From positions 10,291,001 through 10,355,000 of the forward strand of contig NZ_CP130630.1 of the NCBI RefSeq assembly GCF_030551255.1: DNA of 64,000 nucleotides, read 5' to 3'. Shown piece after piece: positions 44,881 through 54,219 of this stretch; positions within the stretch are counted from its first letter, which is position 1; every line of letters starts with the position of its first letter. Source of the DNA: Streptomyces sp. NL15-2K (lineage in GTDB: Bacteria; Actinomycetota; Actinomycetes; Streptomycetales; Streptomycetaceae). The translations under genes were made by a program, and so were the position numbers. The notes below the pieces were generated by a model. The model did no database searches. It had not been told where the DNA came from and saw only the letters and a list, made by a program, of their open reading frames with translations.

Positions 44881-45315
44881 TGGGCGGCAGGCACACTTCG
44901 CGGGTTCCTGCGCCCTCCCGGCGCGGAACCCGCCGCCGGCGAGGGCCCAGGCACGGCATGAACGGTGCCGTCGGCACCCGGGCGGTTGTCGACGGCATCG
45001 GCGAAGCGAGCCGCGGTATAGCCGCCGGACCCGGCGAAACTCGGGCCGCGGCCGACGGCACCGCATGCTCCGGTGTCGGTGCCTCTGCCGACCTCGGTTC
45101 GTGACGGGCACCTCACCGTGTGCAGCAGTACCCGGGCGTGGCCGACCTTGCCGTCAGCGCCTGGTCACCGAGCACCGCCCATCCGCACTCCGCGGAAGAA
45201 CCTCGTTCGGGGCCGACCCGGTGACCTCTCCAGTCAGGGGAGTGATCGCGATGGGTGCGGGTGTGGTGGGAGAAGTGCGGGCAGGATCTCCCTGGTGGAT
45301 CCGTGGGGTGGAGCT
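44881..45315. other. Gene-free stretch
   Basis: About 435 bp between the IS3 debris and the end of the signalling gene. Both strands hold open frames without recognisable domains. I see no inverted repeat strong enough to call a terminator. Confidence 0.35.
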
Positions 45316-47772
45316 TCAGATGCCGGGCTGGAGTACGTCGAGGTCCTGTTCTGCCCAGATGGTTTTCCCGGTGTCGCCGTGGCGGGTGCCCCAGCCGCGG
45401 GTCAGCTGGGCCACCAGTAGCAGGCCGCGGCCGCCCTCGTCGTAGGTGTGGGCCCGGCGCAGGTGGGGGGCGGTGTTGCTGGCGTCGGAGACCTCGCAGA
45501 TGAGGTGGCGGTCGTGGATCAGCCGTAGCTGGATGGGCGGGGCGGCGTGGCGGATGGCGTTGGTGACCAGTTCGCTGATCACCAGCTCGGTGACGAAGGA
45601 TGCCTCTGTCAGGTCCCAGGCCGCGAGCTGGGCGGTGACGAGCTTGCGGGCCTGGGCCACGATGGCCGGGTCGGCGGGCAGGTCCCAGGAGGCGACGTGC
45701 CGGGCGTCGAGCGCGTGGGTGCGGGCGATGAGCAGGGCGATGTCGTCGGTGCGGTCCTCGGGCCGCAATGTGCCGATCACTGTGTCGCAGAGGACGTCCA
45801 GGTCGGCGGCGGGATGGGCGAGTGCGTTGCGCAGCCGTGCCAGCCCCTGGTCGATGTCCAGGTGGCGGGACCCGATCAGGCCGTCGGTGTAGAGGGCGAG
45901 GATGCTCCCCTCGGGCAGCGCGACGTTGGTGGCCTCGAACGGCAGTCCGCCCAGGCCCAGCGGAGGGCCGACGGGCGCGTCCAGGAAGTCCACGGTGCCC
46001 TCGGGGGTGACCAGGGCGGGCATGGGGTGACCGGCGCTGGCCAGTGCGCAGGTTTGTGAGACCGGGTCGCAGACGGCGTACAGGCAGGTGGCGCCGAACC
46101 CCCCGGCGGTCTCGGCGGCCTGGTCGGTCGGCGACGTGCCGCCGGTGTCCGCGTCTGCCGCCAGCCGGATGACGAGATCGTCGAGGTGGGTGAGCAGTTC
46201 GTCGGGCGACAGGTCGACGTCGGCGAGGGTGCGCACGGCGGTGCGCAGCCGCCCCATGGTGGCCGCCGCCTGGATGCCGTGCCCGACCACGTCGCCGACG
46301 ACCAGGGCGACCCGTGCGCTGGACAGCGGGATGACGTCGAACCAGTCGCCGCCCACTCCGGCGAGCGCGCTGGCGGGCAGGTATCGGGAGGCGACCTCCA
46401 CGGCTTGCTGCCGCGGCAGCTGTTGCGGCAGCAGGGTCTTTTGCAGCGCCGTCGCGGTGTCGCGCTCGCGGGTGTACCGGCGGGCGTTGTCGATGAAGAC
46501 GGCGGCCCGGCCGGTGATCTCTTCGGCAAGCAGCAGATCGTCCTCGCTGAAGGACTCCTGCCGTTGATGGCGGATGAAGACGGCGATGCCGAAGGTGGTG
46601 CCGCGAGCACGGAGAGGCACGGCCATGAGGGAGTGCATTCCGAGCGCGCGGATCACGGCTTCCCGGCGCGGCTGCCCAAGCGACCAGTCGGTGTTCGACG
46701 GGTCGTACTTCGGTCTGAGCACGGCTCGGCCGGTGGCGAGGCACTCGGCAGTCGGGGTGTCGGCGGCGTAGGAGTCCACCTCGCCGAGGGGGACGACCGC
46801 CTCAGGAGTTCCCGGGAGTACGGACTGGTGGGCCACACGGCGCAGACGGACAGCGCCCCGTCGGGCGGTTCCGGGCACCGGGCCGGAGGCGGGATCGGGG
46901 AGCAGATCAACGGTGGCGAAGTCGGCGAACTCCGGCACGGCCACTTCTGCCAGTTCTTGCGCTGTGCGCGCCACGTCGAGGCTGCTGCTGATCCGGACGG
47001 TGGCATCGTTGAGCAGTTGCAGCCGCTTACGCGCCCAGTACTGCTCGGTTATGTCGTGGGCCGCCATCCCCACGCCGCACAGGGCGCCGCCCTCGTCCCG
47101 CACCGGGTACACGGCGCTGGACCAAGCATGCTCCCGGCTCTCCCCGGGGGTCTTCACGTAGGTCTCCACCTGCTGCGGCTCCTCGCTTTCCAGCGCCAGG
47201 CGCACGGCTCGCTCCAACCGTGCGACAGCCGGGTGGGGGTCGCCCTCCATGAACCGCAGACCGCGCATCTCGGTCTCGGTGAGGCCCAGTGCGTTCTCCG
47301 CGCAGCTGTTGGCATGGCGCAGGCGCCCGTGCGTGTCGAACACGAGCATCGCGCAGCTGGGCGACTGCCTGAGCATCCACTCCATGAGCGGCTTGTCCTG
47401 CGGGGTGGCTGCCTCGGCCAGGGAACAGACCAGAAACCAGTCCGGGCCTGTATCCGTCATCGTCTGACGGTGGGCGAGCAGACCGGCCTCCACCGGTTGC
47501 CCGTCCCGGTGCCGCAGCCGCAGCCGGCCACTCCACCTCGACAGTGCCTGGATCTCGCGCAGCGTCTCCGAGGTCAGTGTTTCAGCGAGCAGGCGGGCGG
47601 CGGGCGTGCCGACGATCTCGTCCGGCAGGTAGCCCAGTAGCTGCCGGGAACCCTCACTCCATTCCGTCACGATGCCGTGCTGATCGACGACAGCCCACGC
47701 CGAGCCACCGTCGTCGACAACGTGGCCGGGCAGGCCCGGGCGTTCGGCGATGGAGGTCCGTCGCTGTTCCAT
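45316..47772 (-). CDS. PAS-PAS-GAF-SpoIIE phosphatase with C-terminal anti-sigma-type ATPase domain
   Basis: An 818-residue cytosolic signalling protein. Two PAS-like domains come first (about 20-120, WAVVDQHGIVTEWSEGSRQL; and 128-245, MLVFDTHGRLRHANSCAEN), then a GAF domain (about 265-440), then a PPM/SpoIIE phosphatase domain with metal-binding acidic residues in AGVGGDWFDVIPL, VVGDVVGHGIQAA and ALYTDGLIG. Last is an RsbW-like ATPase domain with LVISELVTNAIRHAAPP and TYDEGGRGLLLVAQL. Such proteins control anti-sigma/anti-anti-sigma switches and are numerous in streptomycetes. It appears to stand alone. The ATG at 47772 has no striking ribosome binding site. Confidence 0.9.
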   Translation of the reverse strand: MEQRRTSIAERPGLPGHVVDDGGSAWAVVDQHGIVTEWSEGSRQLLGYLPDEIVGTPAARLLAETLTSETLREIQALSRWSGRLRLRHRDGQPVEAGLLAHRQTMTDTGPDWFLVCSLAEAATPQDKPLMEWMLRQSPSCAMLVFDTHGRLRHANSCAENALGLTETEMRGLRFMEGDPHPAVARLERAVRLALESEEPQQVETYVKTPGESREHAWSSAVYPVRDEGGALCGVGMAAHDITEQYWARKRLQLLNDATVRISSSLDVARTAQELAEVAVPEFADFATVDLLPDPASGPVPGTARRGAVRLRRVAHQSVLPGTPEAVVPLGEVDSYAADTPTAECLATGRAVLRPKYDPSNTDWSLGQPRREAVIRALGMHSLMAVPLRARGTTFGIAVFIRHQRQESFSEDDLLLAEEITGRAAVFIDNARRYTRERDTATALQKTLLPQQLPRQQAVEVASRYLPASALAGVGGDWFDVIPLSSARVALVVGDVVGHGIQAAATMGRLRTAVRTLADVDLSPDELLTHLDDLVIRLAADADTGGTSPTDQAAETAGGFGATCLYAVCDPVSQTCALASAGHPMPALVTPEGTVDFLDAPVGPPLGLGGLPFEATNVALPEGSILALYTDGLIGSRHLDIDQGLARLRNALAHPAADLDVLCDTVIGTLRPEDRTDDIALLIARTHALDARHVASWDLPADPAIVAQARKLVTAQLAAWDLTEASFVTELVISELVTNAIRHAAPPIQLRLIHDRHLICEVSDASNTAPHLRRAHTYDEGGRGLLLVAQLTRGWGTRHGDTGKTIWAEQDLDVLQPGI

Positions 47773-48208
47773 CGCCGTCTCGTTTCCGCTGGAGGCTCGG
47801 GGACTTCCGCTTGCCGACGCCGCGCTGCGCGTCCGTCCGCCCCCGTGTCTCCATTATGGCTCGCCCCACCCGAACGGCACCTTGTGGCGCTTCGTCAGTC
47901 GGTGACGGCAGGCAGAAGGGCTTGTCGCCATGTCGTCGTTCAGCGGTCGTGGAGAGCCGCTGCCCGTGGTGACCTCGATGGAGACGGAGCGGTTACGGGG
48001 GCGGCGGAACCGGCCGGACGGTGCGCGCGGCCGGGCGCTCCATCGCGCTGGAACGCGTAGTGCTGGCCTCCTTCTCGGACCGGGCCCCGTGCAAGAACAA
48101 GGTCCACAGGGCGCCGTCCCAAGTGGTACTCGCCGAGGCCGAGCGGCTGCGCGGACAGCGGGCCGCCGTCGGTGATCCAGTCGAACGGGTCGTGATCGAC
48201 CGGTCCCA
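47773..48208. other. Gene-free stretch
   Basis: About 435 bp between the signalling gene and the thioesterase; both are read leftward, so it holds the signalling gene's promoter. The frames past the thioesterase end (for example EYHLGRRPVDLVLARGPVRE) match nothing I recognise and may be decayed coding DNA. Confidence 0.4.
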
Positions 48209-48667
48209 CTATGCCGTCGTGGCCGATCGCCCGGCTGCCTCCGGGGACGCGTCTGCTGTCAGCGCCGTGCGCCAGGCGGCCGGCCATGGTGCGCTGCCGC
48301 CCGCCTCTTTGTCGGGGACGTGCACGGTGACGTAGCTGCCCCGGGCGGCACGTCGGTGCGGCCCGCTGTCGGCGGCCTCCCGCCACACCTCGAAGGCGAA
48401 GGTCATCGAGGACCGGCCGAGGCGGACGAGCTCGATCCGGGTCGTTACCTCCTCGCCGAACCGGAGGGACGCCTCGAACTCCACCTCGTAGCGCACTCGG
48501 GGCGCCACCGGGAAGTAGCCGGGGATGCCGTGCTCGCGCATCAGCGCGGCCTCCGCCGACTCGGCGTACCGCACGACGGTGGTGTTGTGGTAGATCCCCG
48601 CGGCGTCGGTGTCCACCCACTCCACGCGGGAGCGATGGACAGCGGACGGGTGGACCGGGTCGCTCAT
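48209..48667 (-). CDS. Acyl-CoA thioesterase, 4-hydroxybenzoyl-CoA type
   Basis: A 152-residue hotdog-fold protein: RSRVEWVDTDAAGIYHNTTV with the catalytic Asp, RYEVEFEASLRFGEEVTTRI and SMTFAFEVWREA. In salicylate-to-gentisate operons such an enzyme would release gentisate from gentisyl-CoA (inference from its linkage to the reductase domain). The ATG overlaps the stop of the upstream reductase frame. The first 43 codons are nearly identical to the fragment at 2909-3039. The final ~20 residues (TADASPEAAGRSATTA) look non-native, so the C-terminus may be altered. Confidence 0.75.
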   Translation of the reverse strand: MSDPVHPSAVHRSRVEWVDTDAAGIYHNTTVVRYAESAEAALMREHGIPGYFPVAPRVRYEVEFEASLRFGEEVTTRIELVRLGRSSMTFAFEVWREAADSGPHRRAARGSYVTVHVPDKEAGGSAPWPAAWRTALTADASPEAAGRSATTA

Positions 48668-49530
48668 CCGGTCGTCCGGCTGGGCGTCCACCGCAGGTGG
48701 ACGGTGTCCTGGGGGGTGTCGCGCAGCAGCGCGAGGCGCGGGCGGACCGCGTCCGTGCGTGACGTCGGAGGCTTGCGGCGGCCGGCCGCGAACTGAGCCG
48801 GCCACTCGGCGCCCGGGCCGCGGTAGTTCTGTTCGGCGGCCGCCTGCAGGGTCCACTGCGGGTTGTAGAGGTGGGTACGGCCGAGCGCGCACAGGTCGGC
48901 GCGGCCGGCCAGCAGGATCGAGTTGACGTCGTCGTACGACGAGATCGCGCCCACCGCGATCACGGCCGCGCCCGCCGGGGCGGCGACCTCGTGCCGGATC
49001 CGGTCGGCGAACGGGGTCTGGTAGGAGCGGCCGAAGGCGGGCTTCTCGTCCTGGGTGACCTGGCCGGAGGAGACGTCGATCGCCGCCGCCCCGTGCGCGA
49101 CGAACGCCCGGGCGATCTCGACCGCGTCGTGCTCGGTGTTGCCGTCCGGGGACCAGTCGGTCGCCGAGATACGGACCGTCACCGGGCGGTCGGCCGGGAA
49201 GGCGGAGCGGACCGCGTCGAAGACCTCAAGGGGGAAGCGCAGACGGTTCGTCAGTGCGCCGCCGTACTCGTCCGTGCGGTGGTTCGCGACGGGGGAGAGG
49301 AAGGAGGACAGCAGGTAGCCGTGGGCGGCGTGCACTTCGAGCAGGTCGAAGCCGGCCTCCGCGGCCCTGCGCGCGGCCGCCGCGAAGTCGGCCACGACCG
49401 CGTCCATGTCCTGACGGGTCATCTCGCGCGGCACGTGGCAGCCCGCACCGTAGGGCAGCGGGGACGGGCCGACGACCTCCCAGTTGCCCTCGTCGAGCGG
49501 CTGGTCAATGCCCTTCCATTGCAGTTCAGC
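48664..49530 (-). pseudogene. C-terminal half of an old-yellow-enzyme domain (salicylyl-CoA 5-hydroxylase partner)
   Basis: About 285 residues of an NADH:flavin oxidoreductase barrel: WKGIDQPLDEGNWEVVGPSP, AGFDLLEVHAAHGYLLSSFL, SPVANHRTDEYGGALTNRLR, and VIAVGAISSYDDVNSILLAG for phosphate binding. This is the part missing from the gene at 3036-3730. The N-terminal FAD hydroxylase and the first ~130 residues of this domain are absent; at about 49530 the sequence switches to a dioxygenase remnant on the opposite strand. The frame is otherwise open, but the protein would lack its start. Confidence 0.75.
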
Positions 49531-50330
49531 TCAGTTCGGAGAGATCGCGGATGGTTGCGGCACCGGACCTGGCGCTCGGCGAGCATCCGGCGGAGTCCGG
49601 CATCGACATCGCCATGGCACCGCACCTCAGGCTGGACCACGGATTCGCCCATTCCACGGCGGACCTGTTCGGTTCCCTGTCCGCGGTGCCCATGCTCCCC
49701 GTCGTCATCAACTGCGTGGACCGGCCGCTAGTGCCGCGGCAGGCAACGTTTGCCCCGTCGCGACGCCCGGCACGCACTCTCGCCGCACCGGGCACAGACC
49801 CAAGTACATCCAGTACGAGGGCCTGCGCCCGGCACGCCGAGAGCACGCACCGGACGCCGCTCCTTGACGGGCAAACGTTGCCTGCCGCGGCACTAGCCAC
49901 GGCGGCGCGCACGGCGGAGCTGGGCCGCGCGGTCGGCACCTTCCTGCGCACCCGCCTGTCGGCCGACGAACGGGTCCTCGTCCTGGGCTCCGGCGGCATC
50001 TCCCATGCCCCGCCCTCGCTGATTCCCGGTGCCCGGGACCTGACCGAGGGACAAAGGCAGAAGCTGATCACGGACAACCTGGCCCGTGCGGCCTAGGCGA
50101 TCGACCCGGAATGGGCCGCCTTCCTGGCCACACTTCGCCGGCGACGACTGGCAGACGCCGGCCGGGGTGACCGCCGCCGACTGGCCCCCGCCGGCACCGG
50201 CGGCGCGGAGGTGCGCACCTGGATCGCCGCGGCCGTCGCCGGAGGGGGACCCTGGCCACGGTGGTCTACCACCCCGTACGGGAGTGGATCACCGGCATGG
50301 GGATCGCCGCCGGCGGGCCCTCGTCGAGGC
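49531..50330 (+). pseudogene. Broken class III extradiol dioxygenase (MhpB-like)
   Basis: Readable pieces of a LigB-fold ring-cleavage enzyme related to the intact gene at 56893: MAPHLRLDHGFAHSTADLFG, PMLPVVINCVDRP, ADERVLVLGSGGISHAPP, and later EVRTWIAAAVAGGG. A 163-bp mobile element splits it at VDRP; removing the element and one TA restores the frame (VDRPLATAARTAELG). The N-terminus is missing, a TAG follows NLARAA, and the end is frameshifted. Two or more independent damaging events are visible. Confidence 0.78.
49731..49893. mobile_element. Small non-autonomous TA-flanked element, copy 2 (MITE-like)
   Basis: 163 bp with the same 25-bp terminal inverted repeats as the copy at 42953, flanked by TA (49729-49730 and 49894-49895). 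It interrupts the extradiol dioxygenase remnant exactly, without loss of host bases. The inner sequence matches copy 1 except for the 33-bp palindrome present only there. Confidence 0.88.
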
Positions 50331-50393
50331 GTGAACCGAGCACGGGGTGTGGCGGGTGCGATGTGCACCCGCCACACCCACGCCAGGAGCTGA

Positions 50394-51401
50394 TCAGCCC
50401 TGGGACGTGAGATCGAGGGCGATGTCGGTGATCATGTCCTCCTGGCCGCCGACCATCTTGCGGCGTCCGGCCTCGACCAGGAGGCTGCGCGTGTCGAGGC
50501 CGTAGCGTTCAGCCGCCGTCTCGGCGTGGCGCAGGAAGCTGGAGTACACGCCTGCGTAGCCGAGGCTGAGGGTCTCGCGGTCCACCCGTACCTCGCGGTC
50601 CTGGAGCGGTCGTACGAGATCGTCGGCCGCGTCCATGAGGGGGAACAGGTCGCAGCCGTGCTCCCAGCCCATCAGGTCGGCGACCGCGATGAACGCCTCC
50701 AGCGGACAGTTGCCCGCGCCCGCGCCCTGGCCGGCGAGGGAGGCGTCCACGCGGGTGACGCCGTTCTCGACGGCGACGACCGTGTTGGCCACACCGAGGG
50801 CGAGGTTGTGGTGGGCGTGGATGCCGAGTTCGGTGTCCGGGTCGAGGACGTCGCGGTAGGCGCGGAAGCGGTCCCGCACGCCGTCCATCGTCAACCGGCC
50901 GCCGGAGTCTGTGACGTAGACGCAGTGGGCGCCGTAGGACTCCATCAGCTTGGCCTGGCGGGCGAGTTCGGCCGGTTCGGCCATGTGGGACATCATCAGG
51001 AACCCGGCGACGTCCATGCCCAACTCCCGTGCGGCGGCGATGTGCTGGGCGGAGATGTCGGCCTCGGTGCAGTGCGTGGCGATGCGTACGGAGCGGATGC
51101 CGAGGGAGTGCGCCTGCTTGAGATCGTGGATCGTGCCGATGCCGGGCAGGAGGAGTGTCGTGGGGATCGCCTGGCGTACGGCGACCACGACCGCCTCGAT
51201 CCACTCCCAGTCGGTGTGGGCGCCGACGCCGTAGTTGACGCTGGAGCCGGACAGGCCGTCGCCGTGGGCGATCTCGATGGCGGCCACGCCGGCCGTGTCC
51301 AGGGCGGCGGCGATGGTACGGGCCTGGTCGACGGTGTAGCGGTGCCGGACGGCGTGCATGCCGTCCCGCAGGGTGACGTCCTGGACGTAGAGACGGGTCA
51401 T
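50394..51401 (-). CDS. mhpE: 4-hydroxy-2-oxovalerate aldolase MhpE
   Basis: A 335-residue DRE-TIM metallolyase that splits 4-hydroxy-2-oxovalerate into pyruvate and acetaldehyde. [17 protein letters not shown] carries the Arg-Asp pair, [14 protein letters not shown] the metal-binding His residues, and [20 protein letters not shown] the catalytic loop. The C-terminal region that docks to the dehydrogenase is present. It follows mhpF with a 4-bp overlap, and the two products normally form a channelling complex. Confidence 0.93.
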   Translation of the reverse strand: MTRLYVQDVTLRDGMHAVRHRYTVDQARTIAAALDTAGVAAIEIAHGDGLSGSSVNYGVGAHTDWEWIEAVVVAVRQAIPTTLLLPGIGTIHDLKQAHSLGIRSVRIATHCTEADISAQHIAAARELGMDVAGFLMMSHMAEPAELARQAKLMESYGAHCVYVTDSGGRLTMDGVRDRFRAYRDVLDPDTELGIHAHHNLALGVANTVVAVENGVTRVDASLAGQGAGAGNCPLEAFIAVADLMGWEHGCDLFPLMDAADDLVRPLQDREVRVDRETLSLGYAGVYSSFLRHAETAAERYGLDTRSLLVEAGRRKMVGGQEDMITDIALDLTSQG

Positions 51402-52396
51402 CGGGAGGCCACCTCCGTGGCGATGGGGGTCCCCCCGCTCGAGCGAAGCCGAGAGTGGGGGAGGGCGGCCATGCGCTCCGCGGTGCGCAGCGCGGCCGAG
51501 GTCATGATGTCGAGGTTTCCGGCGTAGGCAGGGAGGTAGTGGGCAGCTCCCTCGACCTCCAGGAAGACCGAGACCTTGAGGGCCTCGCCCGTGCCCGGGG
51601 CGGTGAGGGTGTGCAGCGGGTCGTCCGCCGGCACGCGCTCGAACTGCACCTTCTGCTTGAGGCGGTAGCCGGGCACGTACGCCTGGACGCGGGCGACCAT
51701 CTCCTCGACCGACGCCGTGACGGCCTCGGTGGCGCAGTCCGGGACCAGACAGTGCACGGTGTCCCGCATGATCAGCGGTGGTTCGGCCGGGTTGAGGATG
51801 ATGATGGCCTTGCCGCGCGCGGCGCCGCCCACCTTTTCGATGGCCGCGGACGTGGTCTCGGTGAACTCGTCGATGTTGGCCCGGGTGCCTGGTCCGGCCG
51901 AGCGCGAGGCGATGGAAGCGACGATCTCGCCGTAGTGGACGGGCGCCACGGCGTTCACCGCGGCGACGACGGGGATGGTGGCCTGGCCGCCGCAGGTCAC
52001 CATGTTGACGTTGGAGGCGTCCAGGTGGTCGTCGGCGTTGACCGGCGGGACGACGTACGGCCCCAGTGCGGCGGGGGTGAGGTCGACGACCGTCTTCCCG
52101 TGCTCACGCAGGACTTGGTCGTGGCGGCGGTGGGCGCCCGCGGAGGTGGCGTCGAAGACGATGCTCACGTCCTGGAACTCGTCCATGGCGACCAGGCCGT
52201 CGATGCCCTCGTGCGTGGTGGCGACCTTGAGCCGGCGTGCGCGGGCAAGACCGTCGGAAGCCGGATCGATGCCCACCATGGCGGCGATCTCCAGGCTCTC
52301 CGACAGCCTGAGCAGCTTGATCATGAGGTCGGTGCCGATGTTCCCCGAGCCGATGACGGCCACCTTGGTACGGGGTGAAGGGGGCGCGGTGGTCAC
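51398..52396 (-). CDS. mhpF: Acylating acetaldehyde dehydrogenase MhpF
   Basis: A 332-residue CoA-acylating dehydrogenase that turns the aldolase's acetaldehyde into acetyl-Co[20 protein letters not shown] is the NAD-binding start, [20 protein letters not shown] carries the catalytic Cys, and GRANI-like and [16 protein letters not shown] segments are typical. The start is the GTG at 52396 overlapping the mhpD stop. The last ~20 residues contain [13 protein letters not shown], encoded by a palindromic repeat inserted in frame (51425-51462), an odd C-terminal end. Confidence 0.92.
   Translation of the reverse strand: MTTAPPSPRTKVAVIGSGNIGTDLMIKLLRLSESLEIAAMVGIDPASDGLARARRLKVATTHEGIDGLVAMDEFQDVSIVFDATSAGAHRRHDQVLREHGKTVVDLTPAALGPYVVPPVNADDHLDASNVNMVTCGGQATIPVVAAVNAVAPVHYGEIVASIASRSAGPGTRANIDEFTETTSAAIEKVGGAARGKAIIILNPAEPPLIMRDTVHCLVPDCATEAVTASVEEMVARVQAYVPGYRLKQKVQFERVPADDPLHTLTAPGTGEALKVSVFLEVEGAAHYLPAYAGNLDIMTSAALRTAERMAALPHSRLRSSGGTPIATEVASR
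51425..51462. repeat. Palindromic repeat inside the 3' end of mhpF
   Basis: gggtccccccgctcgagcga followed by agccgagagtgggggag forms a long hairpin (arms roughly ccccccgctc/gagtggggg). A similar GC palindrome occurs inside the small element at 42953. Such palindromes are common between genes in streptomycetes; here it is read as the C-terminal codons of mhpF. Confidence 0.6.
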
Positions 52397-53229
52397 TGGT
52401 GCTCTTCCTTCCGGTCGGGAGCGGGGGGTGCGAAGCCGACGCGTACGGAGCCGAGTCCCGAGATGGCCGCTTCGAAGCGGCTCCCGGGAAGGGCGGCGGT
52501 CATGGGGCCGAGGGCGCCGGTCAGCACGACATCGCCGGCACGCAGCGGGTTGCCCATCGCGGCCAGCGTCGACGCGAGCCACATGGCCGCGTTCAGGGGG
52601 CTGCCGAGGCAGTCGGCGCCGGTGCCCTGGGAGACCTCCTCGCCGTCGCGGGTGAGCGTCATGCGCACCGCGCGAAGGTCGACCGAGGTCAGGGGCACCG
52701 GGGTGCCGCCGAGGACGAACAGGCCGGAGGAGGCGTTGTCGGCGACCGTGTCGACCAGACTGATGTCCCAGTTCGCGATCCGGCTGTCGACGATCTCCAG
52801 AGCCGGGAGGGCGAAGTCCACGGCGCGCAGCACGTCGGCGAGCGTCGTCTCGGCGTGCGGCAGGTCCGAGGCCAGGACGAGCGCGACCTCCGCCTCGATC
52901 TTGGGCTGGAGCAGCCGGCCGCGCGGCACGGTCCCGCCGTCGGGTACCGCCATGTCGGACAGCAGGGCCCCGAAGTCAGGCTGGTCCACTCCCAGCTGCC
53001 GCTGAACGGCCGGTGAGGTCAGACCGATCTTGCGCCCGACGAGACGACGTCCCTGGGCGAGCCTGCGGTCGACGTTGGCGCGCTGTACGGCATAGGCGGC
53101 GCTGAGGTCTCCGGCGGGCAGGTGGTCGCGTACCGGCGGACATGGTGTGCCGGACTGCTCCGCCGCCCAGAGAGCGTCGGCCGTTTTGCGCGTCTCCGGG
53201 GAAGGCGCGTCGGGGGAAGGGGACGGCAT
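52393..53229 (-). CDS. mhpD: 2-hydroxypenta-2,4-dienoate hydratase MhpD
   Basis: A 278-residue hydratase of the FAH-like 2-keto-4-pentenoate hydratase family that adds water to 2-hydroxypentadienoate. Characteristic segments are [37 protein letters not shown] with metal-binding Glu residues, and [21 protein letters not shown] take the ATG at 53229, which has ggaggt upstream, rather than the open extension to 53280. First gene of the leftward mhpDFE operon. Confidence 0.92.
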   Translation of the reverse strand: MPSPSPDAPSPETRKTADALWAAEQSGTPCPPVRDHLPAGDLSAAYAVQRANVDRRLAQGRRLVGRKIGLTSPAVQRQLGVDQPDFGALLSDMAVPDGGTVPRGRLLQPKIEAEVALVLASDLPHAETTLADVLRAVDFALPALEIVDSRIANWDISLVDTVADNASSGLFVLGGTPVPLTSVDLRAVRMTLTRDGEEVSQGTGADCLGSPLNAAMWLASTLAAMGNPLRAGDVVLTGALGPMTAALPGSRFEAAISGLGSVRVGFAPPAPDRKEEHQ

Positions 53230-53298
53230 GGGTAACCTCCGGGGGTGCGGGTGGAAGTAATCCCTGGATAGACGACACATGGCCGATGGGGCAAAGTT

Positions 53299-53317
53299 TG
53301 TTCCATGTCACGGAACA
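53299..53317. promoter_or_regulatory. Palindrome over the IclR start codon
   Basis: tgttccatgtcacggaaca has TGTTCC/GGAACA arms and lies in the short divergent region between mhpD and the IclR gene, covering the regulator's ATG. It could be an autoregulatory IclR operator controlling both directions (inference). Confidence 0.5.
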
Positions 53318-54057
53318 GTGCGAACGGCACCATGCTGGAGAAGGCAGTCCTCATCCTGGAGTGCTTCAAGCCCAGCGGCGGACCGTTCCGGCTCACGGAA
53401 CTGGCAGAGCGCGCGGGCCTCGCCAAGAGCACCACGTCCCGGCTGGTCGGCTCCCTGCTGCGTCTCGGCCTGCTTGAGCACATTGACGAGGGTTATCACC
53501 TCGGGGGAAAGCTCTTCGAGCTGGGATCGCTCGTGCCGCGCCGCCGTGACCTGCGCGAGGCGGCTCTTCCGTTTCTGCAGGATCTGTTCGAGGCGACACA
53601 CGCCACCGTGCATCTGGGAGTGCGCGAGGGCAACGAGGTCGTCTACGTCGAGCGGATCCACGGCCACGACTCCGTCGCCCTCCCCTCACGCATCGGCGGC
53701 AGCCTGCCCCTGACCTGCACCGCCGTGGGCAAGGCTCTGCTGGCCTTCTCACCTGCCGAACTCACCGACGAGGTGCTCGCGGGCCCGCTGCCCCGGCTGA
53801 CCCGCTACTCGGTGACCGACCCGGCCAGACTTCGTGTCGCACTTGAGCAGGCCCAGGTATCGGGCCTCGCCTACGAGGAGCAGGAGGCCGCCGAAGGGGT
53901 CGGCTGTATCGCGGCGCCGGTGTTCGGGGCGGGTGGCAGGGCTGTCGCGGCGCTGTCGGTGGCGGTGCCCAGGGCGAGCTTCCACCCTGCGCGACTGGCC
54001 CCGGCGGTGCGCACCGCCGCGCTCGGCCTGTCCCGGACGCTGCGAAGCGGTGGTTGA
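53305..54057 (+). CDS. IclR-family regulator of the meta-cleavage genes
   Basis: A 250-residue IclR protein. The winged helix is in [20 protein letters not shown] and [19 protein letters not shown], and the effector domain in [37 protein letters not shown] and [20 protein letters not shown]. It lies between the two arms of the pathway, as MhpR does in E. coli, which is also of this family. The ATG at 53305 has a poor ribosome binding site, and the ATG at 53332 is a possible alternative. Confidence 0.85.
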   Translation: MSRNSANGTMLEKAVLILECFKPSGGPFRLTELAERAGLAKSTTSRLVGSLLRLGLLEHIDEGYHLGGKLFELGSLVPRRRDLREAALPFLQDLFEATHATVHLGVREGNEVVYVERIHGHDSVALPSRIGGSLPLTCTAVGKALLAFSPAELTDEVLAGPLPRLTRYSVTDPARLRVALEQAQVSGLAYEEQEAAEGVGCIAAPVFGAGGRAVAALSVAVPRASFHPARLAPAVRTAALGLSRTLRSGG

Positions 54058-54109
54058 GCACGGCGCTGGCGAGGGGGTTGTGTTCACCGGAAACCCGATC
54101 TAGCGTTAC

Positions 54110-54127
54110 TGGCATGCTAGTACGCCA
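54110..54127. promoter_or_regulatory. CTAG-centred palindrome upstream of the hydroxylase (site A)
   Basis: tggcatgctagtacgcca fits TGGCRTRCTAGYAYGCCA, a perfect purine/pyrimidine palindrome. Relatives occur at 58763-58780 and 61295-61312. It lies 93 bp before the hydroxylase start. Candidate operator of one of the GntR regulators at 57923 and 62010. Confidence 0.6.
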
Positions 54128-54219
54128 GCTTTGATGACGGCTGGACCGGCGGGAAACCGACCCGCCGACGAACCCGCGGCCGCTGCGGGCATGGGCATCT
54201 CCATTCATCGAGGGACGAG

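Noticed and set aside
45113..46744. 543-codon minus-strand frame overlapping the SpoIIE-type gene
   Set aside because: Arginine/proline-rich out-of-frame reading of the PAS-GAF-SpoIIE gene.
47940..48208. Extension of a gene past the thioesterase stop
   Set aside because: The frame has no recognisable domain and no ribosome binding site; left as gene-free DNA.
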